This document shows, piece by piece, positions 24,716-33,451 of a DNA stretch of 50,765 bases. Under the pieces are notes generated by a model that saw nothing but the letters and a program-made list of their open reading frames with translations, made no database searches and had not been told where the DNA came from. The stretch comes from Nocardiopsis sp. JB363 (GTDB lineage: Bacteria > Actinomycetota > Actinomycetes > Streptosporangiales > Streptosporangiaceae): contig NZ_FRFF01000081.1 in the NCBI RefSeq assembly GCF_900143625.1, positions 1 through 50,765 of the forward strand, written 5' to 3'. The position numbers and the translations under genes are program-made. Positions within the stretch are counted from its first letter, which is position 1. The number at the start of each line of letters is the position of its first letter.

Positions 24716-26142
24716 CGTCGTCGATTCCTCCTTGGCCGGTCACCCGCCGGGACCGGTCCGCTCTGGTTCTTGGCCGTTGTCTTGGTGTCGCGCTTGCGCG
24801 CCGTGCGAGGGGTGCTCGGCGCGGTGGTGCGCTTGGATGCCGTGCCTCCACCCCGATTCTGGACGGAAGCGACGAAGTTCTCCAGGCCAAGCCAGCTTAG
24901 AGCCCTTTCGAGCCATCCGGGACCGCGGGCCGCCAGTGCTTTCTGTGCCTGGGGCTCGTTACGGGCGATGGCGAGCAGCACACCGAGGGCGAGCATGGTG
25001 GGAATCAGCGCCGACCCACCGTAGGAGACCAGGGGCAGTGGGATGCCGGTGACCGGGACCAGGCCGATGACGGCGGCGATATTGATCATGGACTGGCCGA
25101 TGATCCAGGTCGAGATGGCGAAGGCGGCCAGGCGCGAGAAGGGGTCCTTGACGCGGAAAGCCACCCGCAGCCCGGCGTAGCCGAGCATGCCGAGCAGGCA
25201 GAGCACCAACAGGGTGCCGAGGAGACCGAACTCCTCGCCGATGATGGCGAAGATGAAGTCGGACTCGGCGAAGGGCAGGAACCCCCACTTCTCGCGGCTG
25301 GCGCCGATTCCGACACCGAAGAGGCCTCCGGTGCCCAGCGCGTAGAGGCCGTGCAGCGATTGGAAGCCCGCACCGGAGGGGTCGGCTCCGGGGTCGAGGA
25401 ACGCGGTGATACGGGTCATCCGGAACGGTTCGACCGCGATGACGATTCCGGCCAGGCCCAGAACCAACCCGAACATGGCGACGAACAGCCTGCCGGGAGC
25501 GCCCACGACCCACAGCAGGCTGAGGAAGACCAGCAGCAGCACCAGGGTCGTGGACAGGTCCGAGCCGATCAGGACCAGCAGGGTGAGCAGACCACAACCG
25601 GGCAGCAGCGGGATCAGTAGCTGGCGCCACTCGGTGAGCTCCTTGAGCTCTTCCTTGCGGGCCAGGATATTGGCGCCCCACAGGGCGAAGGCGAGCTTGG
25701 CGGGTTCGGAGGGCTGGATGACCAGACCGCCGATCTCCAGCCACCGCATCGCGCCGTTGACCTCGGTGCCCTGGAAGGCGGTGAGCAGCAGCAGCGCCAC
25801 CGACAGGATCATCGCCGGGTAACCGATCATCCGGAAGACCCACAGCGGCAGCTGGGCGGCCAGCAGCATGAGCGGAAGGCCGATCGCCGCGGAGGCCAGC
25901 TGGCGATGGAAGACGGAGAAGGCGGACCCGGTCTCGGTGGTGGAGTTGACCATCGTCGAGGACAGGACCATCACCAGGCCCAGGGCGATGAGCATCATCC
26001 CGGTACTGAGGATCAGGTAGTAGGAGGTGAGCGGCCGGTTCAGGGACCTGGCCCACTCACGCCAGAGCGCACGCTCGCGCCCACCGGAGGCCATACGCCC
26101 CCGAGTCCGGGTCTCCCCGGGAACCGCTGTCGTCGCCGCCAT
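24712..26142 (-). CDS. ftsW: SEDS glycosyltransferase FtsW
   Basis: Septal peptidoglycan polymerase, partner of FtsI. 476 residues from ATG 26142, which has GGAGG 8 bases upstream (an in-frame GTG at 26148 is an alternative). About ten membrane helices; SEDS signatures are the central GLQSLHGLYALGTGGLFGVGIGASREKWG-type loop (here GFQSLHGLY...), FAIIGEEFGLLGTLLVL, and near the end IAAVIGLVPVTGIPLPLVSYGGSAL. The cytosolic C-terminal tail is strongly basic (many Lys/Arg/Thr), as in other actinobacterial FtsW. 177 bp separate it from murD upstream. Confidence 0.96.
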   Translation of the reverse strand: MAATTAVPGETRTRGRMASGGRERALWREWARSLNRPLTSYYLILSTGMMLIALGLVMVLSSTMVNSTTETGSAFSVFHRQLASAAIGLPLMLLAAQLPLWVFRMIGYPAMILSVALLLLTAFQGTEVNGAMRWLEIGGLVIQPSEPAKLAFALWGANILARKEELKELTEWRQLLIPLLPGCGLLTLLVLIGSDLSTTLVLLLVFLSLLWVVGAPGRLFVAMFGLVLGLAGIVIAVEPFRMTRITAFLDPGADPSGAGFQSLHGLYALGTGGLFGVGIGASREKWGFLPFAESDFIFAIIGEEFGLLGTLLVLCLLGMLGYAGLRVAFRVKDPFSRLAAFAISTWIIGQSMINIAAVIGLVPVTGIPLPLVSYGGSALIPTMLALGVLLAIARNEPQAQKALAARGPGWLERALSWLGLENFVASVQNRGGGTASKRTTAPSTPRTARKRDTKTTAKNQSGPVPAGDRPRRNRRR

Positions 26143-26260
26143 CCACACATCCTCCGCACCATCGGCGCCTCAATAGTGGCGTACCGGCGGGTCGGGACCA
26201 GTGGACATTTCCCGCGTGTTGGCCATCTTTGCCGGGCTCGTCCGGTGGTACGGCACACAA

Positions 26261-26302
26261 CAGGGCCACCGAGACACGATGAGTCGCGGCTCGGTGACCC
26301 TG
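26261..26302. other. Inverted repeat in the murD-ftsW gap
   Basis: CAGGGCCACCGAG (26261-26273) and CTCGGTGACCCTG (26290-26302) form a 13-bp stem with one C/A mismatch and a 16-nt loop, just after the murD stop at 26320. No T-tract follows on the minus strand, so it may only attenuate transcription or protect mRNA ends. Confidence 0.4.
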
Positions 26303-26319
26303 GGTGCGAAGGCGGCGCC

Positions 26320-27786
26320 TCAGTCGAGGCGGTGGACCGCCTCGGTGAAGAAGCGGCCCCGCTCGGGGTAGTCGGTGAACATGTCCATGGACGCGGCCGC
26401 CGGGGCGAGCAACACCGTGTCGCCCTCGTGGGCCAGCGCGGTGGCCTCGGCCACCACGGCGTCCATGACGGTGTGCTCGGGCGGAGCGTCGGCGGCGAGC
26501 CCCTCGACCTCCACCACCGGCACGTCCGGGGCGTGCTTGCCCAGGGCCTCTCGGATGCGCGCACGGTCGGCGCCGATCAGCACCACGCCGCGCAGCCGGT
26601 CGGCGGCCTCGGCGACCAGGTCGTCCACCTCCGCGCCCTTGAGCAGACCGCCGGCCACCCACACCACGGAGGCGTAGGAGTTCAAAGACGCCGCGGCGGC
26701 GTGCGGGTTGGTGGCCTTGGAGTCGTCGACGTAGTCCACACCCGCCAGCCGCGCCACGTGGGCGATCCGGTGGGGTTCCGGGACGAACGCGTTCAGACCG
26801 GCGCGGATCGACTCGGCGGTGACACCGATCGAGCGGGCCAGGGCTGCGGCGGCCAAGGCGTTGGCGACGTTGTGCGGGGCGGCCGGGTGGACGTCGCCCA
26901 GGGTCGCCAGTTCCTCGGCGCTGCTGTGCGGTTCGGTGACGAAGGCCCGGTCCACCAACAGGTCCTCGACCACGCCCAGTTCCCCGGCGCGCGGGGTGTC
27001 CAGGCGCAGACCCACCAGCGGGGTGTGCGGGTCGCCGCCCTCCTCGGCCAGGCGCACCGACCAATCGTCGGCGGTGTTGACCACGCGCACGGTGCCGCGG
27101 GCGAACACCTTGCCCTTGGCCCGGGCGTAGGGGTCGAGCCCACCGTGCCAGTCCAGGTGGTCGGCGGCGATGTTGAGGACGGTGGCGGCGTGCGGACGCA
27201 GGCTGTTGGACCAGTGCAGCTGGAAGCTGGACAGTTCCACGGCCAGGACGTCGTACACGTGTCCGTCGGCGTCCGGGCGGACCGCGTCGATGACGGGGGT
27301 GCCCACGTTGCCCACGGCGAGCGCGTCACGACCATCCGCGCGCAGGATCGATTCGAGCATGCGCACGGTGGTGGTCTTGCCGTTCGTGCCGGTGATGGCC
27401 AGCCACACCTGGTCGGCGGGCTTGATCCGCCAGGCCAGCTCCACATCGCCGACGACCTCGACGCCGGCCTCGGCGGCGCGGAGCAGCAACGGCGAGTCGG
27501 GGCGCCAGCCGGGTGAGGTGACGACCAGGTCGCACCCCTCGGGGAGGGGGGTGTCGCCGAGGACGACCTCCGCTCCGGCCTCGGTGAGTGCGGCGGCCAC
27601 GGCGCGGGTGGTGTCGTCGTCACGGCCGTCGACGACGACCACTCGGGCCCCTCGTTCCAGGAGTGCCCTGGCGACGGGGGGACCGGAGACTCCGAGCCCG
27701 GCGACACAGACCAACGCGCCCGCGAAGGGGGTGTCGCCTTCGGCGGGCGCGGTGGTCGGGGAGGTGGAAGATCGGTGGTGCGGCAT
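26320..27786 (-). CDS. murD: UDP-N-acetylmuramoyl-L-alanine--D-glutamate ligase
   Basis: Adds D-glutamate in the cytosolic pathway. 488 residues. The N-terminal Rossmann domain starts after a 20-residue extension (ALVCVAGLGVSGPPVARALLERGARVVVVDGRD). The P-loop GTNGKTTT is at 133-140. The central domain has LSSFQLHWSNSLRPHAATVLNIAADHLDWHGG, and the C-terminal domain DYVDDSKATNPHAAAASLNSY and VWVAGGLLKGAEVDDLV, the MurD fingerprint. ATG 27786 lies 4 bp after mraY. Confidence 0.97.
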   Translation of the reverse strand: MPHHRSSTSPTTAPAEGDTPFAGALVCVAGLGVSGPPVARALLERGARVVVVDGRDDDTTRAVAAALTEAGAEVVLGDTPLPEGCDLVVTSPGWRPDSPLLLRAAEAGVEVVGDVELAWRIKPADQVWLAITGTNGKTTTVRMLESILRADGRDALAVGNVGTPVIDAVRPDADGHVYDVLAVELSSFQLHWSNSLRPHAATVLNIAADHLDWHGGLDPYARAKGKVFARGTVRVVNTADDWSVRLAEEGGDPHTPLVGLRLDTPRAGELGVVEDLLVDRAFVTEPHSSAEELATLGDVHPAAPHNVANALAAAALARSIGVTAESIRAGLNAFVPEPHRIAHVARLAGVDYVDDSKATNPHAAAASLNSYASVVWVAGGLLKGAEVDDLVAEAADRLRGVVLIGADRARIREALGKHAPDVPVVEVEGLAADAPPEHTVMDAVVAEATALAHEGDTVLLAPAAASMDMFTDYPERGRFFTEAVHRLD

Positions 27787-27790
27787 GCTT

Positions 27791-28864
27791 CTAGCTTGGC
27801 ATCCATTCCAGGTAGAACAGGCCGATCGCCACCGCCATGAACAGACCCTGGATGATCCAGAAACGGATCACGATGGTCGGTTCGGCCCAGCCTTTGAGCT
27901 CGAAGTGGTGCTGTAGCGGTGCCATGCGGAACACACGTTTGCCGGTGAGGCGGAACGACGTGATCTGGATCATCACGGACATGGTGATGATGACGAACAG
28001 ACCACCGATGAGCAGCAGCAGGAGCTGGGTGCGCGTGGTGATGGCCAGACCCACGATGAGACCGCCCAGGGCCAGCGATCCGGTGTCGCCCATGAAGATC
28101 TTCGCCGGGGGTGCGTTGAACCACAGGAAGGCGATGCAGGAGCCGAGCACCGCGGAGGCCACCACGGCCAGGTCCAAGGGATCGCGGACCGTGTAGCAGC
28201 TGGAGGTGAGCGCCTCCACGCAGGACTGACGCAGCTGCCAGTTGCCGATGATGACGTAGGCGGCCAGTGACAGGATCACCGCGCCGGTGGCCAGACCGTC
28301 CAGACCGTCGGTGAGGTTCACGGCGTTGGAGAACCCGACGATGAGGAACAGCGCCCAGATGACGAACACGCCGATCATCAGCGGCGGTCCGAAGTCGCGC
28401 AGGAAGGAGAGCTGGGGGGCGGCCGGGGTGTAGCCGTACCCGTTGGGGAACTGGGTGACGCCGTAGGCGAAGCCCACGCCGATGACGGCCTGACCGACCA
28501 TCTTGGCGCTGCTGCGCAGACCCAGGCTTCGACGTTTGTAGATCTTGATGAAGTCGTCGAGGAAGCCGACACAGCCCATACCGACGAACAGGAACATCAC
28601 CAGCAGCCCGGAGGCCGTCGGTCCGGACGCGGCGGGCTGGACCACCCACAGCACCAGGTGGGAGCCGAAGTAACCGATCACCGCACCGAGGATGATGACG
28701 AGGCCGCCCATGGTGGGCGTGCCCTGCTTGGTCTTGTGACCCTCGGGTCCGTCGTCGCGGACCTCCTGGCCGAACTTGAACCGGTACAGGAGTTTGATGA
28801 GCGGCGACATCAACAGCATGGAGACGATCAGCGCGAGCGCCGCCGCAATCGTGATCCCGATCAC
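27791..28864 (-). CDS. mraY: Phospho-N-acetylmuramoyl-pentapeptide transferase
   Basis: Integral membrane enzyme that makes lipid I from UDP-MurNAc-pentapeptide and undecaprenyl phosphate. 357 residues, about ten transmembrane helices. Catalytic/Mg-binding aspartates lie in GCVGFLDDFIKIYKRRSLGL and NLTDGLDGLATG, and in the conserved loop FNAPPAKIFMGDTGSLALGG. The C-terminus has PLQHHFELKGWAEPTIVIRFWI, the MraY HHHFE-like motif (QHHFE). GTG 28864 overlaps the murF stop (GTGA). Confidence 0.97.
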   Translation of the reverse strand: MIGITIAAALALIVSMLLMSPLIKLLYRFKFGQEVRDDGPEGHKTKQGTPTMGGLVIILGAVIGYFGSHLVLWVVQPAASGPTASGLLVMFLFVGMGCVGFLDDFIKIYKRRSLGLRSSAKMVGQAVIGVGFAYGVTQFPNGYGYTPAAPQLSFLRDFGPPLMIGVFVIWALFLIVGFSNAVNLTDGLDGLATGAVILSLAAYVIIGNWQLRQSCVEALTSSCYTVRDPLDLAVVASAVLGSCIAFLWFNAPPAKIFMGDTGSLALGGLIVGLAITTRTQLLLLLIGGLFVIITMSVMIQITSFRLTGKRVFRMAPLQHHFELKGWAEPTIVIRFWIIQGLFMAVAIGLFYLEWMPS

Positions 28865-30303
28865 TGGGCATCACCCTTGGTGATGAGGTCGATAACCCTT
28901 TCGAGCGCAGCCACGCGCGATCCCTTCACAATGACGACGTCTCCTGTGCGCATCCGCTCGCGTACCGCTTCGGCTGCCGCCTCGGCGTCGGGCACTCGGA
29001 TGCTCTCACCGCTCCACCGGTCGGCGGCGCGTTCTGCTCCGACGGCGATGCCCTCGGCTGCCTCCCCGACCACGACCAGGTGGGCCACTCCGATCTCGGC
29101 GACCAGTGCACCCACCTTCTCGTGTTCGGTATCGCCTCCCTCACCGAGCTCGGCCATGTGGGCGAGCACGGCGATGGCACGGCGGTCCCGGGCCAAGGAG
29201 GCCAGGGTGGTCAGCGCTGCCCGCATCGATTCGGGGTTGGCGTTGTAGGCGTCGTTGACGAGGGTGACACCGTCGTGTTCGGTGACCTCCATCCGCCAAC
29301 GGCTGACCGGGGTGGCCGCGCCGAGGGCGGCGGCGATGTCTTCGATGTCCATACCGAGCTCGTCGGCGACGGCCGCGGTCGCCAGGGCGTTGCTCACCTG
29401 GTGGGCGCCGACCAGGCCCAGCCGGACCGGGACCGTGCGACCGCGCAGGTGGAGCGTGAACGCCGGGGCGCCGCTGTCCTGGGTGGTGACGTCCGTGGCC
29501 CGCACGTGAGCGTCCTCGGCGGTGCCGTAGAGGACGACGCGCGCGTCGGTGCGAGAGGCCATGGCGCGGACCAGCGGGTCGTCGGCGTTGAGGACGGCCA
29601 CGCCGCCCGCGCCGTGCCGCTCGGAGCCGGCCGGGAGGCCCTCGACGAGTTCGCCCTTGGCCTTGGCGATGGCGTCGCGGCCGCCGAACTCACCCATGTG
29701 CGCGCTGCCGACGTTGAGCACCACACCGATCCGAGGCGGGGCCACACGGCACAGGTGGGCGATGTGCCCGACACCACGCGCGGCGACCTCCAGGATCAGA
29801 TGGCGGGTGTCGGTGTCGGCGCGCAACACGGTGAGCGGGTGGCCGATCTCGTTGTTGAAGGAGCCGGCCGGGGCCACCGTGGACCCCATGCGGCCCACGA
29901 CCTGGGCGATGAGGTCCTTGGTCGTGGTCTTGCCGGAGGAGCCGGTGACGCCGACTATCTGCGTCGTGGCGTCCTCGCGCGTCGGGTCGCCGAGTTCACC
30001 CGCCACGTACCGGGCCAGGCGGGCCAGGGCCGCGACGACCTCGTCGTCTCCGCCGTCCACCAGCAGGTGGGGGGCCTCGACCGGGCGCGAGACCAGGACG
30101 GCGACCGCCCCGGTCGCCACCGCGGATTCGGCGTAGTCGTGTCCGTCGACCCTCTCTCCGTTGAGCGCGACGAAGAGCGCTCCGGACTCCACCTGACGCG
30201 AGTCGATGACGACGGGGCCGTCGACGACGGCGTCGGGGCGCGCTGATCCGCCGATGGCGGTTTGGGTGATCTCAGCGATCCGATCGAGCGTGAGCGCGAT
30301 CAA
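28861..30303 (-). CDS. murF: UDP-MurNAc-tripeptide--D-alanyl-D-alanine ligase
   Basis: Adds the D-Ala-D-Ala dipeptide, completing the pentapeptide. 480 residues. P-loop GSSGKTTTKD at 121-130; the N-terminal domain has VVIDSRQVESGALFVALNGERVDGHDY, the central domain NVGSAHMGEFGG and VLNADDP, and the C-terminal domain VNDAYNANPESMRAAL, all MurF-specific. The start is probably TTG at 30303 (giving MIALTLDRIAEI), since GAGGAG lies about 4-6 bases before it; the GTG at 30309 would sit directly on the ribosome-binding site. Unlike most gaps in this cluster, 396 bp with a strong hairpin separate it from murE. Confidence 0.95.
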   Translation of the reverse strand: MIALTLDRIAEITQTAIGGSARPDAVVDGPVVIDSRQVESGALFVALNGERVDGHDYAESAVATGAVAVLVSRPVEAPHLLVDGGDDEVVAALARLARYVAGELGDPTREDATTQIVGVTGSSGKTTTKDLIAQVVGRMGSTVAPAGSFNNEIGHPLTVLRADTDTRHLILEVAARGVGHIAHLCRVAPPRIGVVLNVGSAHMGEFGGRDAIAKAKGELVEGLPAGSERHGAGGVAVLNADDPLVRAMASRTDARVVLYGTAEDAHVRATDVTTQDSGAPAFTLHLRGRTVPVRLGLVGAHQVSNALATAAVADELGMDIEDIAAALGAATPVSRWRMEVTEHDGVTLVNDAYNANPESMRAALTTLASLARDRRAIAVLAHMAELGEGGDTEHEKVGALVAEIGVAHLVVVGEAAEGIAVGAERAADRWSGESIRVPDAEAAAEAVRERMRTGDVVIVKGSRVAALERVIDLITKGDAQ

Positions 30304-30699
30304 ATCCACTCCTCAGGTCAGGCCCGGCCCACGGCGCCCCAAGGGCATTGGCCACCCGGCCTCGGGTTCGGGTCAGGGGATGGCACCGCGGGTACCGTGC
30401 GCGCGGCGCCGCACCGGGCCACTGAGGACCCGACGATGCCGGGTCATGGGCGCCACGTGGGCGGCACTTCGGGCTGCGATTGCCGGACCTACCTTAGAAC
30501 ATGTTGGGGCGTCCGGTGTCCCGACAGGGCCCTGTGAACGCCAATATGCTCCACTTCGTGACCGCCAGGGGCCACACGGAACGTGATCCGTGCACGTCAG
30601 GCCGACGCAGGTGACCGGGACACGGCCACAGGCCGTGTCCCGGTACGTGGACGGCACCGCTTTCGGCGCGTCTTCGGTGTGTCTTCGGTGTGTCGGACG
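30304..30699 (-). promoter_or_regulatory. murE-murF gap with strong hairpin; probable new transcription start
   Basis: 396 bp with no credible gene. Immediately after murE lies a perfect 14-bp hairpin (30614-30644). Between it and murF the coding strand contains a TAAGGT -10-like element near 30495, but no convincing -35 at the right distance. Nothing else is recognisable. The layout suggests that murF and the genes downstream have their own promoter here. Confidence 0.35.
30614..30644. terminator. Perfect hairpin downstream of murE
   Basis: ACCGGGACACGGCC (30614-30627) and GGCCGTGTCCCGGT (30631-30644): 14 bp, loop ACA. It lies 56 bp after the murE stop. No T-tract follows on either strand, so it could be a weak terminator, an attenuator or a processing site. 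Confidence 0.55.
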
Positions 30700-32364
30700 T
30701 CAGCCCTGGTCCGGTACGCGGTGCACGTCCCGAAGAGCGTTGCCGAGCCGTTCGCCGGCCCGAGTGCGCAGCGCGTCCTCGATGGCCCCCCGCAGCACCT
30801 CCCGATCGTCGAAGGGCAGGACCTCGCCCTTGACGTACTGACCGGTCTCGTGGCCCTTGCCGGCGATCACGACGACGTCGCCGGGGCCGGTGCGCGCCAC
30901 GCCCAGGCCGATCGCCTCGGCCCGGTCGAACTCCACGGTGACGCGGGCCCGTCGATCCTCGGGGACCTTGGCGACCCCTTCGAGCATCGCCGTGGCGATC
31001 GCCACCGGGTCCTCGGTGCGCGGGTTGTCGTTGGTGATGATCAGGTGGTCGGCCAGGCGTGCGGCGGCCTCGCCCATGAGCGGGCGTTTGGCCCGGTCAC
31101 GGTCGCCACCGCAGCCGACCACCATGGTGATCCGCCCTTCGGTGGTGACGCGCAGCGCGTCCAGGACCGCCTCGATGGCGCCGGGCTTGTGCGAGTAGTC
31201 GACCAGCGCGGTGAAGTCCTGCGGCTGGGCCGCGTCGCGGGCCGACACCTGCTCCATGCGGCCCGGAACACCGGGCGCCGCGGCCACACCGGCGATGGCG
31301 GTCTCCATCGGAAGGCCCGCCTCGACCAGACCCACGATGGCGGCCATCGCGTTGGAGACGTTGAAGGGTCCGGGCAGCGCCACGGACGCCTTGGACTCCA
31401 TACCGCCGGGTCCGACGATGCGGAAGGTGCTGCCGGTGGCGCCCAGGTGCACGTCCACGGCGTTCCAGTCCGCTTCCATGGCGCTCTCGGGGTCGGCGTC
31501 GGAAAAGCCCTCCACGGCGAAGGTGGTGACGGGGACGTCCCCGCGCGGCTGCACCATGTCGACCAGGGCCCGACCGAAGCGGTCGTCGACGTTGACCACC
31601 GCGATGTCGCAGTAGTCGGGGGTGAACAGACGCGCCTTGGTCTCGAAGTAGTCGCGCAGGTCCGGGTGGAAGTCCAGGTGGTCCTGGGACAGGTTGGTGA
31701 AGATCGCCACATCGAAGCGGGCACCGCCGACCCGGCCCAGGGCGAGGGCGTGGCTGGAGACCTCCATCGCGGCGGCGGTGACACCGCGTTCGGCCATGAG
31801 GGCGAAGAGCCCGTGCAGGTCGGTGGCCTCGGGTGTGGTCAGGGAGGAGGCGACGCGTTCGTCACCCACCCGCATCTCCACAGTGCCGATCAGGCCGGTG
31901 CTCATCCCGGCCTGGCGCATCCCGGACTCGATCAGGTAGCTGATCGTGGTCTTGCCGCTGGTGCCCGTGGTCCCGACCAGGAGCAGGTCCCGGGCGGGAT
32001 CGCCGAAGACCCAGGCGGCGACCGTGCCGAGCGCGGCACGCGGGTCGGGGACCACGAGCACGGGTAGGCCCGTGGCGGCGGCCTCGTCGGCGCCGTCGGC
32101 GTCGGTGAGGATCGCGGCGGCCTCGGCGTCGGCCGCCTGCTGAGAGAACCGGGCGCCGTGGACGCGGGTTCCGGGCAGGGCGGCGTACAGGTCGCCTTGG
32201 CCGACCTGCCGAGAGTCGTGGGTGATGCCGCGGACGTGGATCTCGCGTGGAGGCATGTCCGCGGGCCGGTCCGGATCCAGGTCCGGGCGCAGCAGGGTGG
32301 TGTCCGGACCGAGCTTCGTCGCCAGGTCGGACAGTGGACGGAGTTTGGAGTGTTCAGGTCGCAT
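30700..32364 (-). CDS. murE: UDP-MurNAc-L-Ala-D-Glu--meso-diaminopimelate ligase
   Basis: Adds meso-DAP to UDP-MurNAc-dipeptide. 554 residues from ATG 32364. P-loop GTSGKTT at 134-140, SSHALALGRV and NLSQDHLDFHPD in the central domain, and DNPR at 446-449 in the C-terminal domain. DNPR is the established marker of DAP rather than lysine specificity, so the peptidoglycan is of the DAP type. A GTG at 32376 is also open, but neither start has a good ribosome-binding site; the gene may be leaderless. It diverges from the mmuM-like gene at 32506, so its promoter lies in that 141-bp gap and it is not continuous with ftsI. Confidence 0.95.
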   Translation of the reverse strand: MRPEHSKLRPLSDLATKLGPDTTLLRPDLDPDRPADMPPREIHVRGITHDSRQVGQGDLYAALPGTRVHGARFSQQAADAEAAAILTDADGADEAAATGLPVLVVPDPRAALGTVAAWVFGDPARDLLLVGTTGTSGKTTISYLIESGMRQAGMSTGLIGTVEMRVGDERVASSLTTPEATDLHGLFALMAERGVTAAAMEVSSHALALGRVGGARFDVAIFTNLSQDHLDFHPDLRDYFETKARLFTPDYCDIAVVNVDDRFGRALVDMVQPRGDVPVTTFAVEGFSDADPESAMEADWNAVDVHLGATGSTFRIVGPGGMESKASVALPGPFNVSNAMAAIVGLVEAGLPMETAIAGVAAAPGVPGRMEQVSARDAAQPQDFTALVDYSHKPGAIEAVLDALRVTTEGRITMVVGCGGDRDRAKRPLMGEAAARLADHLIITNDNPRTEDPVAIATAMLEGVAKVPEDRRARVTVEFDRAEAIGLGVARTGPGDVVVIAGKGHETGQYVKGEVLPFDDREVLRGAIEDALRTRAGERLGNALRDVHRVPDQG

Positions 32365-32505
32365 TACCGGTGGCACGTCTGGAGATTAACGGCTGTGGGG
32401 AGCCGGTCGGTAATTTCCACGCTGTGTCGCTCCACCTTTCCCTGTCGAGGGATGGTGTGGCGTTTCGTCCAGGTTGGGACAGGTGTGTCGACAAGGGTGG
32501 TGACG

Positions 32506-33396
32506 ATGACGGACCGGACACTGGTGGTGGACGGAGGACTAGCGACACGGTTGGAGGCCTACGGCCGTGACCTGGGCGGTGGCCTGTGGTCGGCCCGGCT
32601 GTTGGCTCAGGAGCCGGAGCTGATCGCGCGGGTGCACCGCGACTACTTCGAGGCCGGTGCGGACGTGGCGATCGCCGCCGGCTACCAGGCGAGCGTCGGC
32701 GGGTTCACCGCCCTCGGATACTCGCGCGCCGAGGCCTCGGCGTTGGTGGCGCGGTCGGTGGAGCTGGCGGTGGCCGAACGGGACGCGTTCGGCTCGGGGC
32801 TGGTGGCGGCGGGGGTGGGCCCCTATGGTGCGGCCCTGGCGAACGGGTCGGAGTACACCGGCGACTACGACCTGGACGAAGAGGGGCTGTACCGGTGGCA
32901 CCGGGAGCGGTGGCGGATACTCACCGGTTCCGGGGCGGACCTGGTGGCCTGCGAGACGCTGCCCTCGGCCGCGGAGGCGCGGGCGTTGGCCCGGCTGGTG
33001 GAGGAGACCCCGGGAGTTCGCGCGTGGTTCGGCTTTTCGTGCGCCGACGACACAAGGATCGGCGACGGCACCCCGCTGCGCGAGGTGGCGCGGGCGTTGG
33101 CGCCGTTGTACCGGCGAGGACGCGTGGTGGCGGTGGGGGTGAACTGTGTTCCCCCGTCGCACGTATCGCGGTTGGTGCGGGAGGTGGCCTCGGTGGGGCT
33201 GCCCGCGGTGGCCTACCCGAACTCGGGTGAGGTGTGGGACGCCGAACGCGGGGTGTGGACCGGTTCCACGGACGTCGAGGGTTTCGGGTCGGCCGCGGCC
33301 GGTTGGTGCGCGGACGGCGCCGTGCTGGTGGGCGGGTGCTGCCGCACCGGGCCCGAGCACATCCGCGCCATCCGTGAGGCGGTGGACACCCCATGA
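32506..33396 (+). CDS. mmuM: Homocysteine S-methyltransferase
   Basis: Zinc-dependent methyltransferase making methionine from homocysteine with S-methylmethionine (or SAM) as donor. 296 residues. The zinc thiolates are Cys214 in GVNCVPP and Cys278-Cys279 in GGCCRTGPEHI; the N-terminus LVVDGGLATRLEAYG and ALLCETLPS-like VACETLPSAAEARAL are family motifs. ATG 32506 is preferred because AGGGTGG lies just upstream; the frame stays open to 32158 but that would run into murE on the other strand. It is the only plus-strand gene inside the dcw cluster, between ftsI and murE. The name follows E. coli MmuM by family; the donor is not proven. Confidence 0.85.
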   Translation: MTDRTLVVDGGLATRLEAYGRDLGGGLWSARLLAQEPELIARVHRDYFEAGADVAIAAGYQASVGGFTALGYSRAEASALVARSVELAVAERDAFGSGLVAAGVGPYGAALANGSEYTGDYDLDEEGLYRWHRERWRILTGSGADLVACETLPSAAEARALARLVEETPGVRAWFGFSCADDTRIGDGTPLREVARALAPLYRRGRVVAVGVNCVPPSHVSRLVREVASVGLPAVAYPNSGEVWDAERGVWTGSTDVEGFGSAAAGWCADGAVLVGGCCRTGPEHIRAIREAVDTP

Positions 33397-33405
33397 GCGG
33401 CGTTC

Positions 33406-33435
33406 AGGGCGGGCACCCGGGTCGGTGCCCGCCCT
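33406..33435. terminator. Bidirectional terminator between mmuM and ftsI
   Basis: AGGGCGGGCACC (33406-33417) and GGTGCCCGCCCT (33424-33435): a perfect 12-bp stem with a 6-nt loop between convergent genes that end at 33396 and 33452. It should stop the mraZ-rsmH-ftsL-ftsI transcript before it reaches mmuM. Confidence 0.75.
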
Positions 33436-33451
33436 CCACGACGGTCCGTGG

